Shown in pieces: positions 44,431-55,572 of a stretch of 64,000 nt of DNA; position 1 is the first letter of the stretch; each line of letters opens with the position of its first letter. The notes under the pieces were generated by a model. That model had not been told where the DNA came from. It made no database searches and worked only from the letters and a program-made list of their open reading frames with translations. Location: NCBI GenBank assembly GCA_036245525.1, contig BTPG01000005.1, positions 212,797,992 to 212,861,991 on the forward strand, written 5' to 3'. The stretch comes from Semisulcospira habei. Taxonomy: Eukaryota > Mollusca > Gastropoda > Semisulcospiridae. Made by a program: the position numbers and the translations under genes.

Positions 44431-44752
44431 GTGGCCTGCTCCACACAATAGATTGTTACTATGAGTTCGCACTAGAAAAACTGTATGTCATGTTTGTCTG
44501 TTCAAAACAATTGTGTAAAGACGGGTAGGAAAGTATCATCTGAGGCAAGACAACACTGAGAACCTGTTGAATCAACAATATTAGCAATCAAAGCCCACAG
44601 TAGACCGCGTTCATGGAAAGAAAGACAAGCACACAGCTGACAAGCTGACTCACTCACTCTCTCTCTCTCTCTCGCTCTCTCGCTCTCTCTCTATTACGTA
44701 TCCGATTACGATTGCTCCCAGTTACAAACTCTGTGTGTGCGCGTGTGATGGT

Positions 44753-44821
<69 letters not shown>

Positions 44822-45349
44822 TGTGTGTGTTTAGGAGTGTGAGATCATCATGGGACTTTCTTACCTAAACTAGCAATGTTTTTGTTTCATGTACATTTAA
44901 CTATATACTTAGTTTTGTGTATATTGTCTCGTAGTTTTGTAGCAACGGCAGGTTTGAAAAATGGCTATGTCTATGGAGCTGGTTGCCAAGTCATCAGTGA
45001 TGCCCCAACGGTCGGCAAGACTACGGGATATAGATAGATAGATATGTCTATGATGATGTCAATGCCTCAACCATTGATAAGTAAAGCTTCATTGAATCTT
45101 TGAATATCTCTCCCCCCCCCCCCCCCCACCTCTCTCTTTCTCTCCTTCCCGTTCTTCACTTCTTACTATCTTGAAAAACGAGCTATGAAGAGTAATCTGG
45201 AAGCCACCGTCATAACATTGGAGAAGCAGTGGGTTATGCCCGCACTTTTCAACATGACCCTGTGCAATTGCACCTGATAAAGGAACCCGGCAGGGACGCC
45301 GCTAAAAATGGTCTACACGGAAAACTAGATCAACAAACACAATCCGAAT
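44431..45349. other. Microsatellites; no gene
   Basis: (CT)n at 44652-44692, (GT)n at about 44761-44830, C run at about 45113-45128, and GATA units at about 45030. Confidence 0.6.
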
Positions 45350-45415
45350 GCAAGAGGCATGCATCCTCATGAGCCCCCGCAACTGCGGGGGCTCATGAGG
45401 ATCTATGCCTCTTGC
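45350..45415. repeat. Palindrome family A
   Basis: GC subtype; one mismatch (GGCATGCATCC). Confidence 0.94.
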
Positions 45416-46238
45416 GAAGACATTTTCATATCCGTCAGGCATTGTGTATGATGGCGTAACTTTGTGTGAGAGAGGCACAGCACATTTTTGGGTTGTTCCA
45501 TTACCGCGTCTGCACCGCGCTAAAGAGATTCCATCTTGTGGCAATAAATTTTGCTGCTTTTATGTCGTCCACTGAATTTTTTTTCTTCCCAGTAATCATG
45601 AGACATCTGTCTGAATTTGGAAAGACGTCCGTGTGGGTTTTTTTTTTGACGGAATGAAGCAGGCGGCTTGTTTTGGCGGCTTGCAAACACATTAGACTCC
45701 GACATGCGACCCCCCCCCCCCCCCCCCCCTCCACAAAAAAATCACCTCCATTTGAGGATTTTCTTGTCTTGTTAAACTATAAAATCCCAGTAAGCAAAGA
45801 TTCTCAGCCGATGTCGGCCCGAGGACCCTATGTTAATATTCGATGGGAAATACTTCCTATCTAATTTTGTTTTTTTCTGGGAGGATGCGATACTAGTGAA
45901 ACTCAGCCCCTCTAAGCAACTGAAGCACAGCGATATCCGACCTGACGTACACAAAATATGCCCGCCACTCCTTCCGTCTGCACGAAACATAGATTCTCAT
46001 AAGCCCTGCCGGGGTCAGAGCTTCAGACCTAACTCGTAATTATTTACATCTGTGCTGGGGGAACTAAAAAAAAAAAAAACTGCATCTGTGACTGCACAGT
46101 GCCAGGAGTCAGGACAAAACCAGCAGGAACCAGACCTGGCTAGTTTGCGCGTCAGTTTCCGAACACGTGCACGGCTCTTCCCAACTGTTTGCGTGATAAC
46201 CGACTAAATCTAAAACCATCTGCAACAAGCAAGGATCA
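45416..46238. other. No gene; D and A half-palindromes
   Basis: D half CCCAGTAAGCAAAGATTCTC at 45787; A half ACATAGATTCTCATAAGCCC at 45987; C19-20 run at about 45711-45730. Confidence 0.55.
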
Positions 46239-46388
46239 TTAACCCTTCCAGTCCCAAGGTCCCATTTCTCAAATTTCGGAGGTGTTGCCTAACGACTTTG
46301 TACCAGTTGCAAGAGATGGCTTGACCATGATAATTCAAGTACCATGGTCAAGCCATCTCCTGCGCAGCAGGGATCCGGGGCTAAAATG
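46239..46388. mobile_element. B-type MITE with collapsed palindrome
   Basis: TTAACCCTTCCAGTCCC left and GGGGCTAAAATGG right. The palindrome is reduced to GATGGCTTGACCATG / CATGGTCAAGCCATC with the inner stem lost. Confidence 0.82.
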
Positions 46389-46984
46389 GCTGAGCCCCCG
46401 CATTTCGCGTGAGGTATATAGCAAATGCTGAAAAGTTCCTGAGGGATGTAGATGATCGTCTTGTTCTATACCTGCGTATTTCTCTGTGGGCTGGCGAATG
46501 GGTGCCTGATAGGCGGGGGCAGGGGATCTAACTGTTTGTCTGTCCAGCGCTGAGTGATTCCCCTTGAGCCTCACCTATCTGGTTTGTGAGTTCCTCAGAC
46601 AAGGATGGTGTATCACACGCCGATCACTGGACGTAGGAAGCAGGGGTCCAATGACCAAAATGCACTTTAGGGGTGCAGGGAATGGGGAGAAATAGGTCGC
46701 TGGAAAACCGTGACCGTGAAAAATGTAATTATTTAAAGACGAAACTCAGACGAAAGAGCCTAATTCTTGCGTCAGTCAAGCCCGAACAATGCACGTTGTG
46801 CATGAATATTCTTTGTTGACACCCAAACGTGAGACAACGCATGATAAACAGTCACCGACACAATTCAGTTCAAACAGCAGATAACAAACAAAACTGGAAA
46901 TAAGCTATATCTCCGTATTAGAACAAAGAGTTCGCGATTCAACTTACTGTTGTAATGACCCCGCAGCCTCACATCATGCTACTA
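46389..46984. other. No gene seen
   Basis: Unrecognised. Confidence 0.5.
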
Positions 46985-47289
46985 GACACCCACTCACACT
47001 TCGCTCTCCTGCTCCGACGCTTAACCGCCTGAGCTAATTCGGACTCGCCGGGTCGTGGGTTCGAATCCCTGTCCCCAGCCTCGGTAGCTGGACTCGCAAT
47101 TCAGGGGGAAAAGACGGGCTTGTTCAATAGCATGTCCGGTAAAAGGTCCTGGTAAATCAAAGTGGCACAGTTGGAGTGCGCCTGAGTTGATTGTTCAGGT
47201 CGTACTCCGTAGGCAATAGATTTCCCTGTCCCGCATAACCCGCCCGTCAGCCGGTGCCGTGGACGTTACCCCGAACTAACCAACCAACT
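46985..47289 (+). mobile_element. tRNA-derived SINE with AACC tail
   Basis: B-box GGGTTCGAATCCC at 47057-47069 after a degenerate A-box region. The 3' end GTGGACGTTACCCCGAACTA is followed by an AACCAACCAAC tail, a structure common in molluscan SINEs. Ends and TSD are not resolved. Confidence 0.75.
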
Positions 47290-47450
47290 CCCTCACCCAG
47301 TCATCCCGACCCCCACTCACGCCAAACCACCCGCACAGTGCAAGTCCCACTGTCAATACCAATCTATAGCAAAATAAAATGAGAATTTTTCCTCAGATTC
47401 GCTTCGCCATTTGCTGGCCATTCACAGTAACAGCGACAGCCCTTCCACGT

Positions 47451-47516
47451 GCAAGAGGCACAGATTCTCATGGGCCCCTGCATCTGCAGGGGCTCGTGAG
47501 AAGGAATGCCTCTTGC
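47451..47516. repeat. Palindrome family A
   Basis: AT subtype; right arm altered (GAGAAGGAATGCC). A C-rich tract of about 31 bp follows at 47528. Confidence 0.9.
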
Positions 47517-47705
47517 CAGCTTAAATCACCCCCCCCCCCCCCCGCCCCCCCCCCCCTCCATCTGGACCCGGAGATGGACAAGTTTGACCAAGAGCTGCGC
47601 ACCGCCTCCAAGCAGGACACGAGCTGTCAGACAAGCGGATCGCACTGGACAGCAGTGATCCACGTTACATAATCCCTCGTCACACCGCGTCCGACCCGCA
47701 CCACA

Positions 47706-49029
47706 GCGCAGGGAGGGTGCAGTTCGCATGGAGGGTGCAGTTCGCAGGGAGGGTGCAGGGAGGGTGCAGTTCGCAGTGAGGGTGCAGGGAGGGTGCAGTT
47801 CGCAGGGAGGGTGCAGGGAGGGTGCAGTTCGCAGGGAGGGTGCAGTTCGCATGGAGGGTGCAGTTCGCAGGGAGGGTGCAGTTCGCAGGGAGGGTGCAGT
47901 TCGCAGTGAGGATGCAGGGAGGTTGCAGTTCGCAGGGAGGCTGCAGTTCGCATGGAGGGTGCAGTTCGCATGGAGAGTGCAGTTCGCAGGGAGGGTGCAG
48001 TTCGCATGGATTGATTGATTGATTGTACATTGCTTAACGTCCCGACAGCAACAAGGCTTTCTCAGGACGTGCCTGCACTGCTTGTGAAAAAAAAAACCAC
48101 AAAAAACCCCAGAACATTGAATGTATGTCGCCAGCCGGTCAAATACGTTAAATAAACCTAACACATGGGGCCTAAATAAAGCTAAGACCATTTAGCAACA
48201 CACATCCAATATCAAGAGCTACAGGCAGTGCAGACAGTAGGGAGAGTTTTAAAAAGGCAAATACAGGTGAATGGACAAAGGGTAGACAGAAACACATGCC
48301 CCAGAATAGAGAGAAAAACCCACCCTGTGGGGCTGACCAGGGTGACCCTGGGAACTAAAAAATACCTAACCCCACCCAAGTCCCCCAGGGCAGACCCGGG
48401 TGGGGTTCAGTTCGCATGGAGGGTGCAGTTCGCAGGGAGGGTGCAGGGAGGGTGCAGTTCGCAGGGAGGGTGCAGGGAGGGTGCAGTTCGCAGGGAAAGT
48501 GCAGGGAGGATGCAGTTCGCAGGGAGGGTGCAGTTCGCAGGGAAAGTGCAGGGAGGGTGCAGTTCGCAGGGAGGGTGCAGGGAGGGTGAAGTTCGCAGGG
48601 AGGGTGCAGGGAGGGTGAAGTTCGCAGGGAAAGTGCAGGGAGGATGCAGTTCGCAGGGAGGGTGCAGGGAGGGTGCAGTTCGCAGGGAGGGTGCAGGGAG
48701 GGTGAAGTTCGCAGGGAAAGTGCAGGGAGGATGCAGTTCGCAGGGAGGGTGCAGTTCGCAGGGAAAGTGCAGGGAGGGTGCAGTTCGCAGGGAGGGTGCA
48801 GGGAGGGTGCAGTTCGCAGGGAAAGTGCAGGGAGGATGCAGTTCGCAGGGAGGGTGCAGGGAGGGTGCAGTTCGCAGGGAAAGTGCAGGGAGGGTGCAGT
48901 TCGCAGGGAGGGTGCAGGGAGGGTGAAGTTCGAAGGGAGGGTGAAGTTCGCAGGGAGGGTGCAGTTCGCAGGGAAAGTGCAGTGAGGATGCAGTTCGCAG
49001 GGAGGGTGCAGGGAGGGTGCAGTTCGCAG
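47706..49029 (+). repeat. Compound 19-bp satellite
   Basis: Units GGGTGCAGTTCGCAGGGAG with alternating short GGGTGCAGGGA blocks. Variants include GAAAGTGCAG and GGATGCAG. Open frames across the array on both strands are a by-product of the repeat. It is interrupted by a SINE at 48011-48407. Confidence 0.96.
48011..48407 (-). mobile_element. SINE family 1, copy 3, inside the satellite
   Basis: Flanked by CAGTTCGCATGGA at 47998-48010 and 48408-48420. It has the longest tail of the three copies (TTGATTGATTGATTG). Confidence 0.93.
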
Positions 49030-49031
49030 TT

Positions 49032-49243
49032 TTAACCCGTTCAGTGCTCGTTGACGGAAACTGTGTTTCTGCAGTCTTCGTCAATTCAGCATCAACAAGC
49101 CCTAGCTGTCATGTGACGATGGATTCAAAGTGTTGTCAGCAAGAGGCATAGATCCTCATGAGCCCCCGCTGTCGCGGGGGCTCATGAGGATGTATACCTC
49201 TTGCAGTTGTGTGTTCACATTTTCGCAGCACTGAAAGGGTGAA
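49032..49243. mobile_element. A-type MITE with both ends visible
   Basis: TTAACCCGTTCAGTGC left and GCACTGAAAGGGTGAA right are inverted repeats of each other. The A palindrome is at 49139-49204. Only the right TTAA has mutated (TGAA). Confidence 0.9.
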
Positions 49244-49605
49244 TACATCCAGTCTACACTAGTCATGTGTGTGTGTGTGTGCTGTCAAAGCATTGAAAGG
49301 GTGAATACATCCAGTCTACACTAGTCATGTGTGTGTGTGTGTGTGTTGTCAAAGCATTGAAAGGGTGAATACATCCGGTCTACACTAGTCATGTGTGTGT
49401 GTGTGTGTGTTGTCAAAGCATTGAAAGGGTGAATACATCCAGTCTACACTAGTCATGTGTGTGTGTGTGTTGTCAAAGCATTGAAAGGGTGAATACATCC
49501 GGTCTACACTAGTCAGTCTACACTAGTCATGTGTGTGTGCTGTCAGAGCACTGAAAGGGTGAATACATCCAGTCTACACTAGTCATGTGCGTGTGCTGTC
49601 AGAGC
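49228..49605 (+). repeat. Tandem repeat of about 60 bp built on a MITE end
   Basis: Six to seven units, each GC(A)TTGAAAGGGTGAATACA, then CAGTCTACACTAGTCATG and (GT)n. The unit begins with the right terminus of the preceding A-type MITE. Confidence 0.93.
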
Positions 49606-49880
49606 CGTGCATCAAAACTATAGAAGAAGACTCGTAATCTATCACTACTACTCTTTCTAATGATCATTATTCTTATGAAATGATCAGTATTTTCATTTCA
49701 ACTAATTAAAAGTCCATAGAAAACAAAGGAGGGGGGTGGGGGGGGGGGGGGGGAGAACAAACAAAAACATTTTTTGCCAAAGAAAAATCCGCTCATAGTT
49801 TCGTACCCTTGTCTCTGTAAAGCCAATAACTGGTAAAAGAGATTCGAAAAAATCTCGAGAACTATCAGTGGAAATGCAAA
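49606..49880. other. No gene; G-rich run
   Basis: G tract at about 49732-49753. Confidence 0.6.
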
Positions 49881-50770
49881 TATACTGATCAACAAAAGAA
49901 ACGCGAATTTTTCACCTTAGTGCTTTTCTTCGTAAATCATATGATTTAATCCGGGGTATTTTGACGTCATTTATTAGAAAATGTTATGAAGAGTGTGTTA
50001 TGTCGTGTGCAAATGGAATGTTCAGTCTTAAAAATCGCACATCGATGACTTATGACGTCATCAGTGACACGACCATCACAGGATATTGAAAGTAAAATGA
50101 TGAGCATCTGCAGAGGACACAGCTGAAAGCCGATCAATGTGCAGTGTTACTAGACCCCCCCCCCCCCACCCCTCCCCCCCAGTGCATGAAAATCCGGCCT
50201 GGTTGGTTTTGACCTACTTTTCGTTTGTCAAAAGGCACCTAAATACTTGACTTACAACATGAAAATCAAAAAGTTCTTTATTTTAGGTTAGCGACCATAT
50301 TTACCAGATCAAATGGATATGGGTGTGTTCTTTATCTCTGTGTCAGTCACTGGAGCATAAAAACTGGTTTGAAAGTAATTCACATTAAATCAAATAAGAT
50401 TTATTAAGGAAATGATGTTCACCGGAAGTCTAATGAATTTTTCGAAGCAAATTTCGTTTGAGGCAGTTAATAACATTATAAGCAATCCACACAACTTGTG
50501 TGTTAAAACATTATCATAAAAAAAAACTTGCTTCACAGAATGTGTCCAGTTTTGCATATTTTCACCACTAATGGAAACCCTGAGTACTCCAACGTAGCCA
50601 TGGGCGATAACTCACCCAATTTTTGGTGTGAAGTAGCTCAGACAGTAGGCTGAACATCTGAAATAAGCAACACAAAAAATGTTCTTGTTTTGCTGTCAGG
50701 GTGGCTCTTTGTTTCCGGGTACACTAAAGTCTTACAGACACTTTTCGCGTTTTTAATGGAAGTCAGTATA
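49881..50770. mobile_element. Non-autonomous mariner-like element, 890 bp
   Basis: TATACTGATCAACAAAAGAAA + CGCGAA at the left and TTCGCGTTTTTAATGG + AAGTCAGTATA at the right are inverted repeats of about 27 bp with TA at the outer ends. There is no transposase frame. Poly-C at about 50154-50178. Confidence 0.6.
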
Positions 50771-50904
50771 TTTCTGACATCCGCCACATTTCTGAACGGC
50801 GTGGACTAGAAATGCAGCCACAGTCAAAGAGAGCCAAGAAGACAGTGTTCCACGAGTACTCACACATCTTGCCATCAACGTCATCAAGAGAACGCAACCC
50901 ATCT

Positions 50905-50970
50905 GCAAGAAACATAGACTCTCATGAGCCCCCGCTGTCGCGGGAGCTCATGAGGATCTATGCTTCTTGC
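50905..50970. repeat. Palindrome family A
   Basis: Mirrored change: GCAAGAAACATAG / CTATGCTTCTTGC retains pairing at one altered site (GGC to AAC/AGC). Confidence 0.9.
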
Positions 50971-51367
50971 CTTATGAATTATACATGGATGCAAGAGCAG
51001 TTGGTAATTGCTGTGTAGATCTGTATTTATTTAATGGTCAATCTACCCGCATCTTGTCACAGAATGTCATCCCTCCTAGCGTCTCATAACCGCCCAGTCT
51101 TCAAAATTACCAAACACCAAAACCCAGGGAATGGCGGCACAAAGGGAAAGGAGGGGGGGGGGGGGGGGGGGGGTCCAAAAAGAAAAGCAGGGGTCAGCGT
51201 AGTGCTCATGTCGATGTTGGGCAGCTCATGACTCACACCTAGCGTAACAATCTCCAACAATCTCACAGACCAAGTTCTCTCGGGTGCCTTGCAAACGCGC
51301 GCATCACGTCATGCTAAGCGACCACCCAACCACCTCCCGCGCCTAAGCAAACATGTAGCTTAAGGTT
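50971..51367. other. No gene; G20 run
   Basis: G run at about 51152-51172. Nothing else. Confidence 0.55.
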
Positions 51368-51433
51368 GCAAGAGACACAGAGCCTCATGAGCCCCCGCAA
51401 ATGCGGAGGCTCACGAGGATCTAAGTCTCTTGC
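51368..51433. repeat. Palindrome family A
   Basis: GCAAGAGACACAGAGCCTCA left; the right arm is AGGATCTAAGTCTCTTGC. Confidence 0.9.
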
Positions 51434-51762
51434 AAATGCATTCTGGTCAAAGAAGACGTGCGCACCACTTGTAACATTTCCTCAGTTTAATTTCTGTCAC
51501 AAGAAGAACAATCGTCAGTCATGCAGTCAAACCGCCAAATTGCAATCCGAGGATGGAATTGAGGTCATATCGACCCTAACAAGAGAGAGGCACTCAAAAT
51601 CACGAGTCCCAGTGCCTGCCAGGGCTCACCATAATCTATGACCATGGGAGCCGGGCGCGATTGGAAGAGTTGCATTCTCGCCAAGGATGTCACTGTGTCG
51701 TCGTGGACATCCAGCTCTGGTATCTGGGACGGAGACTGGAGAACCAAGTACCGGGGGGACAG
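51434..51762. other. No gene; decayed A element
   Basis: GAGAGGCACTCAAAATCACGA to CATAATCTATGACC at about 51585-51643 is probably a worn A copy. Confidence 0.45.
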
Positions 51763-51925
51763 TTGCTTGAGCGCACTTAGTCCTCAGCCAGCCACTACCC
51801 TAGCAGCAAAAAGTCTTCGGGCCCACGCACGTCCCCCGAGGACCATTGCTTACAGGGCCAGCAAGGTGCTCCGCTATAGCTGGCTGGCGCAGGACGAAGG
51901 TCACTCATGTTGATGACCCCTGGAT
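51763..51925. mobile_element. E palindrome containing a nested D palindrome
   Basis: E left arm GACAGTTGCTTGAGCGCAC (51760s), then D from CTAGCAGCAAAAAGTCTTCG to CATTGCTTACAGGG (51791-51855), then the E remainder CAGCAAGGTGCTCCGC and right arm. Confidence 0.8.
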
Positions 51926-52054
51926 CATATGGCTGTCAGTGTTGTGAGCGTGTGTGCTTGTCGGTGTACGAATGCGCGCAGGCTCAGTGCCGAAAGTTTC
52001 AAATCTGGTAGTCAAATTGTCCTCTGAAGACTGCACTGCAATCTTGCGGAGGGA

Positions 52055-52150
52055 GCGATCATGACTGTTCAAGGGTGATGCCAGAATAGCTTGGCGCCTA
52101 CAGGCGCCAAGCTATTCTGGCACCACCCTTGAACTATCATGGCCGATCCC
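52055..52150. repeat. Palindrome family B
   Basis: GATCATGACTGTTCAAGGG... pairs with CCCTTGAACTATCATGGCC... around GGCGCCTACAGGCGCC. Confidence 0.92.
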
Positions 52151-52274
52151 ACATCGATGACCAAGATGTGAAGATTGTTTGGTTATTTGGGTTTAACGCC
52201 GAGCAGGCGACTAAGAACATCTCACTGCGGACCAAGATGCGAAGACCTTAAATAAAATTCATTTATTCATTCAT

Positions 52275-52352
52275 TCTGGTTGTCTCCTTCGATTTTCTGT
52301 TCACCGCTCACTGATGATCGCTGATGCGCTAGTGAGTCGAGGGACACACCCC
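52275..52352. repeat. Palindrome family F, degenerate
   Basis: GGTTGTCTCCTTCGATTTTC left and TGAGTCGAGGGACACACC right. Confidence 0.7.
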
Positions 52353-52392
52353 AACCCAAACTGTCATGTACTATCGTGTCGGCGCGGCTGAA

Positions 52393-53099
52393 GCCACATG
52401 ACTGCCAGCAAAGAGTATAGATCTAGAGGCTGCGCTATGTGGCCTCCATAGATCTAGAGGCTGCGCTACTTGGCCTCCATAGATCTAAAGACTGCGCTAC
52501 GTGGCCTCCAATCCATAGATCTAGTGGCTGCGCTACGTGGCCTCTATAGATCTAGAGACTGCACTACGTGATCCCCATAGATCTAGAAACTGCGTTACGT
52601 GGCCTCTATAGATCTAGAGACTGCACTACGTGATCTCCATAGATCTAGAAACTGCGTTACGTGGCCTCTATAGATCTAGAGACTGCACTACGTGATCTCC
52701 ATAGATCTAGAAACTGCGTTGCGTTACGTGGCCTCTACAGATCTAGAGACTGCACTACGTGATCTCCATAGATCTAAACTGCGTTACGTGGCCTCTATAG
52801 ATCTAGAGACTGCACTACGTGATCTCCATAGATCTAGAAACTGCGTTACGTGGCCTCTACAGATCTAGAGACTGCACTACGTGATCTCCATAGATCTAGA
52901 AACTGCGTTACGTGGCCTCTATAGATCTAGAGACTGCACTACGTGATCTCCATAGATCTAGAAACTGCGTTACGTGGCCTCTATAGATCTAGAGACTGCA
53001 CTACGTGATCTCCATAGATCTAGAGACTGCACTACGTGATCTCCATAGATCTAGAAACTGCGTTACGTGGCCTCTATACTCTTTGCCGCGACTAGTGGC
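52393..53099. mobile_element. Imperfect palindrome enclosing a 31/62-bp minisatellite
   Basis: GCCACATGACTGCCAGCAAA + GAGTATAG (52393-52420) pairs with CTATACTCTTTGCCGCGAC + TAGTGGC (53074-53099). The array between has units of about 31 bp built on ATAGATCTAGA, in two alternating types (GACTGCACTACGTGATCTCC and AACTGCGTTACGTGGCCTCT), so the higher-order period is about 62 bp. Confidence 0.88.
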
Positions 53100-53755
53100 G
53101 GCTTGCTCTCATAACGTGCACTGACACACATCTCTCGATTTCCTGCGTCCGTGTCCTCTTTTCCCACCCCACGACACGATAACGACAACCAGATACAAAC
53201 CGCAAAACAACTCTCCCACCAAATCAAGGCACAGCACACGTGCCCCCCAGCAGAGCTAAGGGAGGTAATGCTACCCCTCTCTGAGGGAAGGGCGATAACT
53301 TACGCAAGATGGCGCAGCGAAAGGTCATGGGTCAGCGAGATATGGTGAGATGCGGCCCATTCCACGTCGCTCACACACACCTGCACTCGCAATCCACTTT
53401 CATGGTGAATTACCTCCAGTGGAAAACTATATTTCTCTATCTTTAATCTACAAATACACTTCTCTGACTGTCTGCCGGGCCTAAGTCATCGTCATCATCC
53501 TCCTCTCAGCATCGTCTTATCATCATCATTATCGGTGCGGACAAATCATCATCATTACTGGAAGTATCTTAGAATCATCAGGAGGAGGGAACAATCTGCA
53601 CGGGCTGTTTCGGCCATGCAACCCAGACTGATGCACAATGAACGGCAGAACCGTTCATTTCATAGACAGTACGAAAGTCATTTCCATGTGACCGCAGACT
53701 CCATAATGACTTTCTCAGGCACAGATGAGTCACTAAATCAGGACAATCCTACCAT
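53100..53755. other. No gene seen
   Basis: (ATC)n-like stretch at about 53489-53560. Unrecognised. Confidence 0.5.
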
Positions 53756-53819
53756 CAAGAGGCACAGATTCTCATGAGCCCCTGCGACAGCAGGGGCTCA
53801 TGAGAATCTATACCTCTTG
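53756..53819. repeat. Palindrome family A
   Basis: AT subtype with complete inner pairing (CCCCTGCGACAGCAGGGG). Confidence 0.95.
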
Positions 53820-54143
53820 CAGGTGGCAGACCGGGCAGGTTGACCTGCTTCCACAACGAATGGCAGAAAAAGGGTGTAGGGTTGTAAAACCGTTTATAAC
53901 TGTTTTCTAGCATAAACACTGCTGCGGGAAAATGCCCTGAGAGGCCGGAGGTTAGAGTAAACAGTTTATCCAGTACCGATTCCCCAGAACAGGCCTGTAC
54001 CCCAGATTAGGCTGGGTGTCTGGCGTTTTGGGGAAAGGAGAGAGAGGGAGGGGGGGGGGGGGGGGGCTGCTGTATACCCACATCACACCCTCAATGTGAG
54101 GAGAACATGTCAAGGCAGTGGGTGCAGAAAACACAGAGACTTT
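53820..54143. other. No gene; G-rich run
   Basis: G tract at about 54049-54067. Confidence 0.55.
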
Positions 54144-54207
54144 GCAAGATACAAAGATTCTTCAGGCCTTGCTAAAGCAAGGGCTCGTGAGAATCTTTGT
54201 ATCTTGC
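54144..54207. repeat. Palindrome family A, strongly mirrored variant
   Basis: GCAAGATACAAAGATTCTTC pairs with GAATCTTTGTATCTTGC. Three differences from consensus (GATAC, AAAG) occur on both arms. Confidence 0.92.
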
Positions 54208-54963
54208 AGATGGAAGGGTGAGGCCGAGGAAATGTGCTGTAGAGTCATCCATCTGTATGATGAAAGATCTTCAACCCCGGCCCCGCAAATGTAAAAGGCA
54301 CCGAAGTTCGACGACGTGATGCACAAAAACCACACACTCTCGACTCGACACACGTAGAACAACAAACACCGCCAACACTGAAACAACTGTGCCTGACAGT
54401 CTCCGTTCGTTCACTGCAGGACTGACAGCGACACGGGTTTCAACGATAAATATAAACGAAGCACAGTGCTTTCGCAGATCGACTATCTTTTGTGGTGCCT
54501 GGACTATTGTGGTACTTTGGACTCAGGTCGGTACGGAAATTGATATTCCATGCCTCCACTGTCTGATGTGCGGTACGGACGAGGGAGACCGAAAAACGAA
54601 CTTGCATGTCAACAAGACTAACAAATGATCCGTGAGGATATCACGAAGCAAAGATGAGAGATTGTGCTTTTTGAGTTTGCGAATGTGACAGGTAAAATGG
54701 GGCACTTGAGTGGAATGAAGCCAGACGGGCGCAGACTGAACAACAGCCATATAGCGAGAGGCGCGACCTACCCCCAGAACAATTGCATCATTTTCCACAC
54801 ATCGCATTATACAAATCCTGACAAAGTACATGTAAATCAAACGTTGCTTCCACTCCAACCACCCATGGTCCCGTCGGGACTAACGGGCGGAAAAAGATTG
54901 GGGGGGGGGGGGGAACTAGACTGAAGTCATATCAATACTTCCCTACACCAGCACGTTCCGTCT
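54208..54963. other. No gene seen
   Basis: G run at about 54900-54913. Unrecognised. Confidence 0.5.
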
Positions 54964-55029
54964 GCAAGAGGCACAGAGTCTAATGGGCCCCTGCAATTGC
55001 AGGGGCTCATGAGAATCTGTGCCTCTTGC
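54964..55029. repeat. Palindrome family A
   Basis: AT subtype; GAGTCTAATGGG left has drifted, the right arm is consensus. Confidence 0.92.
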
Positions 55030-55357
55030 TCGCCGCAAGAAAATCTGTACACCTCGGACCTTGAAAGCCGTGACGATCCCGTCTACAATCAAGGAGCTGC
55101 AGCGCTGCGCGACGTGCGGCATCTCGTGATCGATCTGTGAACCAAGAGGTCCCGCGTGATCAGCCGCCTGGTGACCATACAGGCATTTCCAATTCCAGCC
55201 GGAAAACACACGCCTCCCCAGTCCACGGCAACAGACAAAAAGTGTGCAGAGGTGAGCCACCGAGGATCTAAAGCCGGACACGACGGGAGCTCAGTCTGTC
55301 CGGCGCTTGAGGTCGGAAAATGTTTGAATCACAGCCAAAGTGACACAAGAAACCGAA
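55030..55357. other. No gene seen
   Basis: Unrecognised. Confidence 0.5.
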
Positions 55358-55572
55358 TTAACCCAGTCACTGCCAAGAAAAACGCAACACCAGCCAACCG
55401 CAAGAGGTATAGATCCTCATGAGCCCCCGCAGTTGCGGGGGCTCATGAGGATCTATGCCTCTTGCTAACACGACTCTGATACTGATACGCATCTCTGACG
55501 CATCTTCGTGGCTCAATTCACAATGGTTTCAAAAACACAACGTCTGTCCACTGTGAGTGCGGAAACGGTTAA
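55358..55572. mobile_element. A-type TTAA MITE
   Basis: TTAACCCAGTCACTGCC left and GTGAGTGCGGAAACGGTTAA right, with the A palindrome at 55400-55465 (GC subtype). The right flank is longer than the left. Confidence 0.82.

Noticed and set aside
47000..47075. tRNA gene at the GGTTCGAATCCC motif
   Set aside because: Only the B-box is good; the 3' part is a SINE with an AACC tail.
47526..49084. Long open frames on both strands across the 19-bp satellite
   Set aside because: The frames are rows of the same short peptide produced by the repeat, open on both strands, and interrupted by a SINE.
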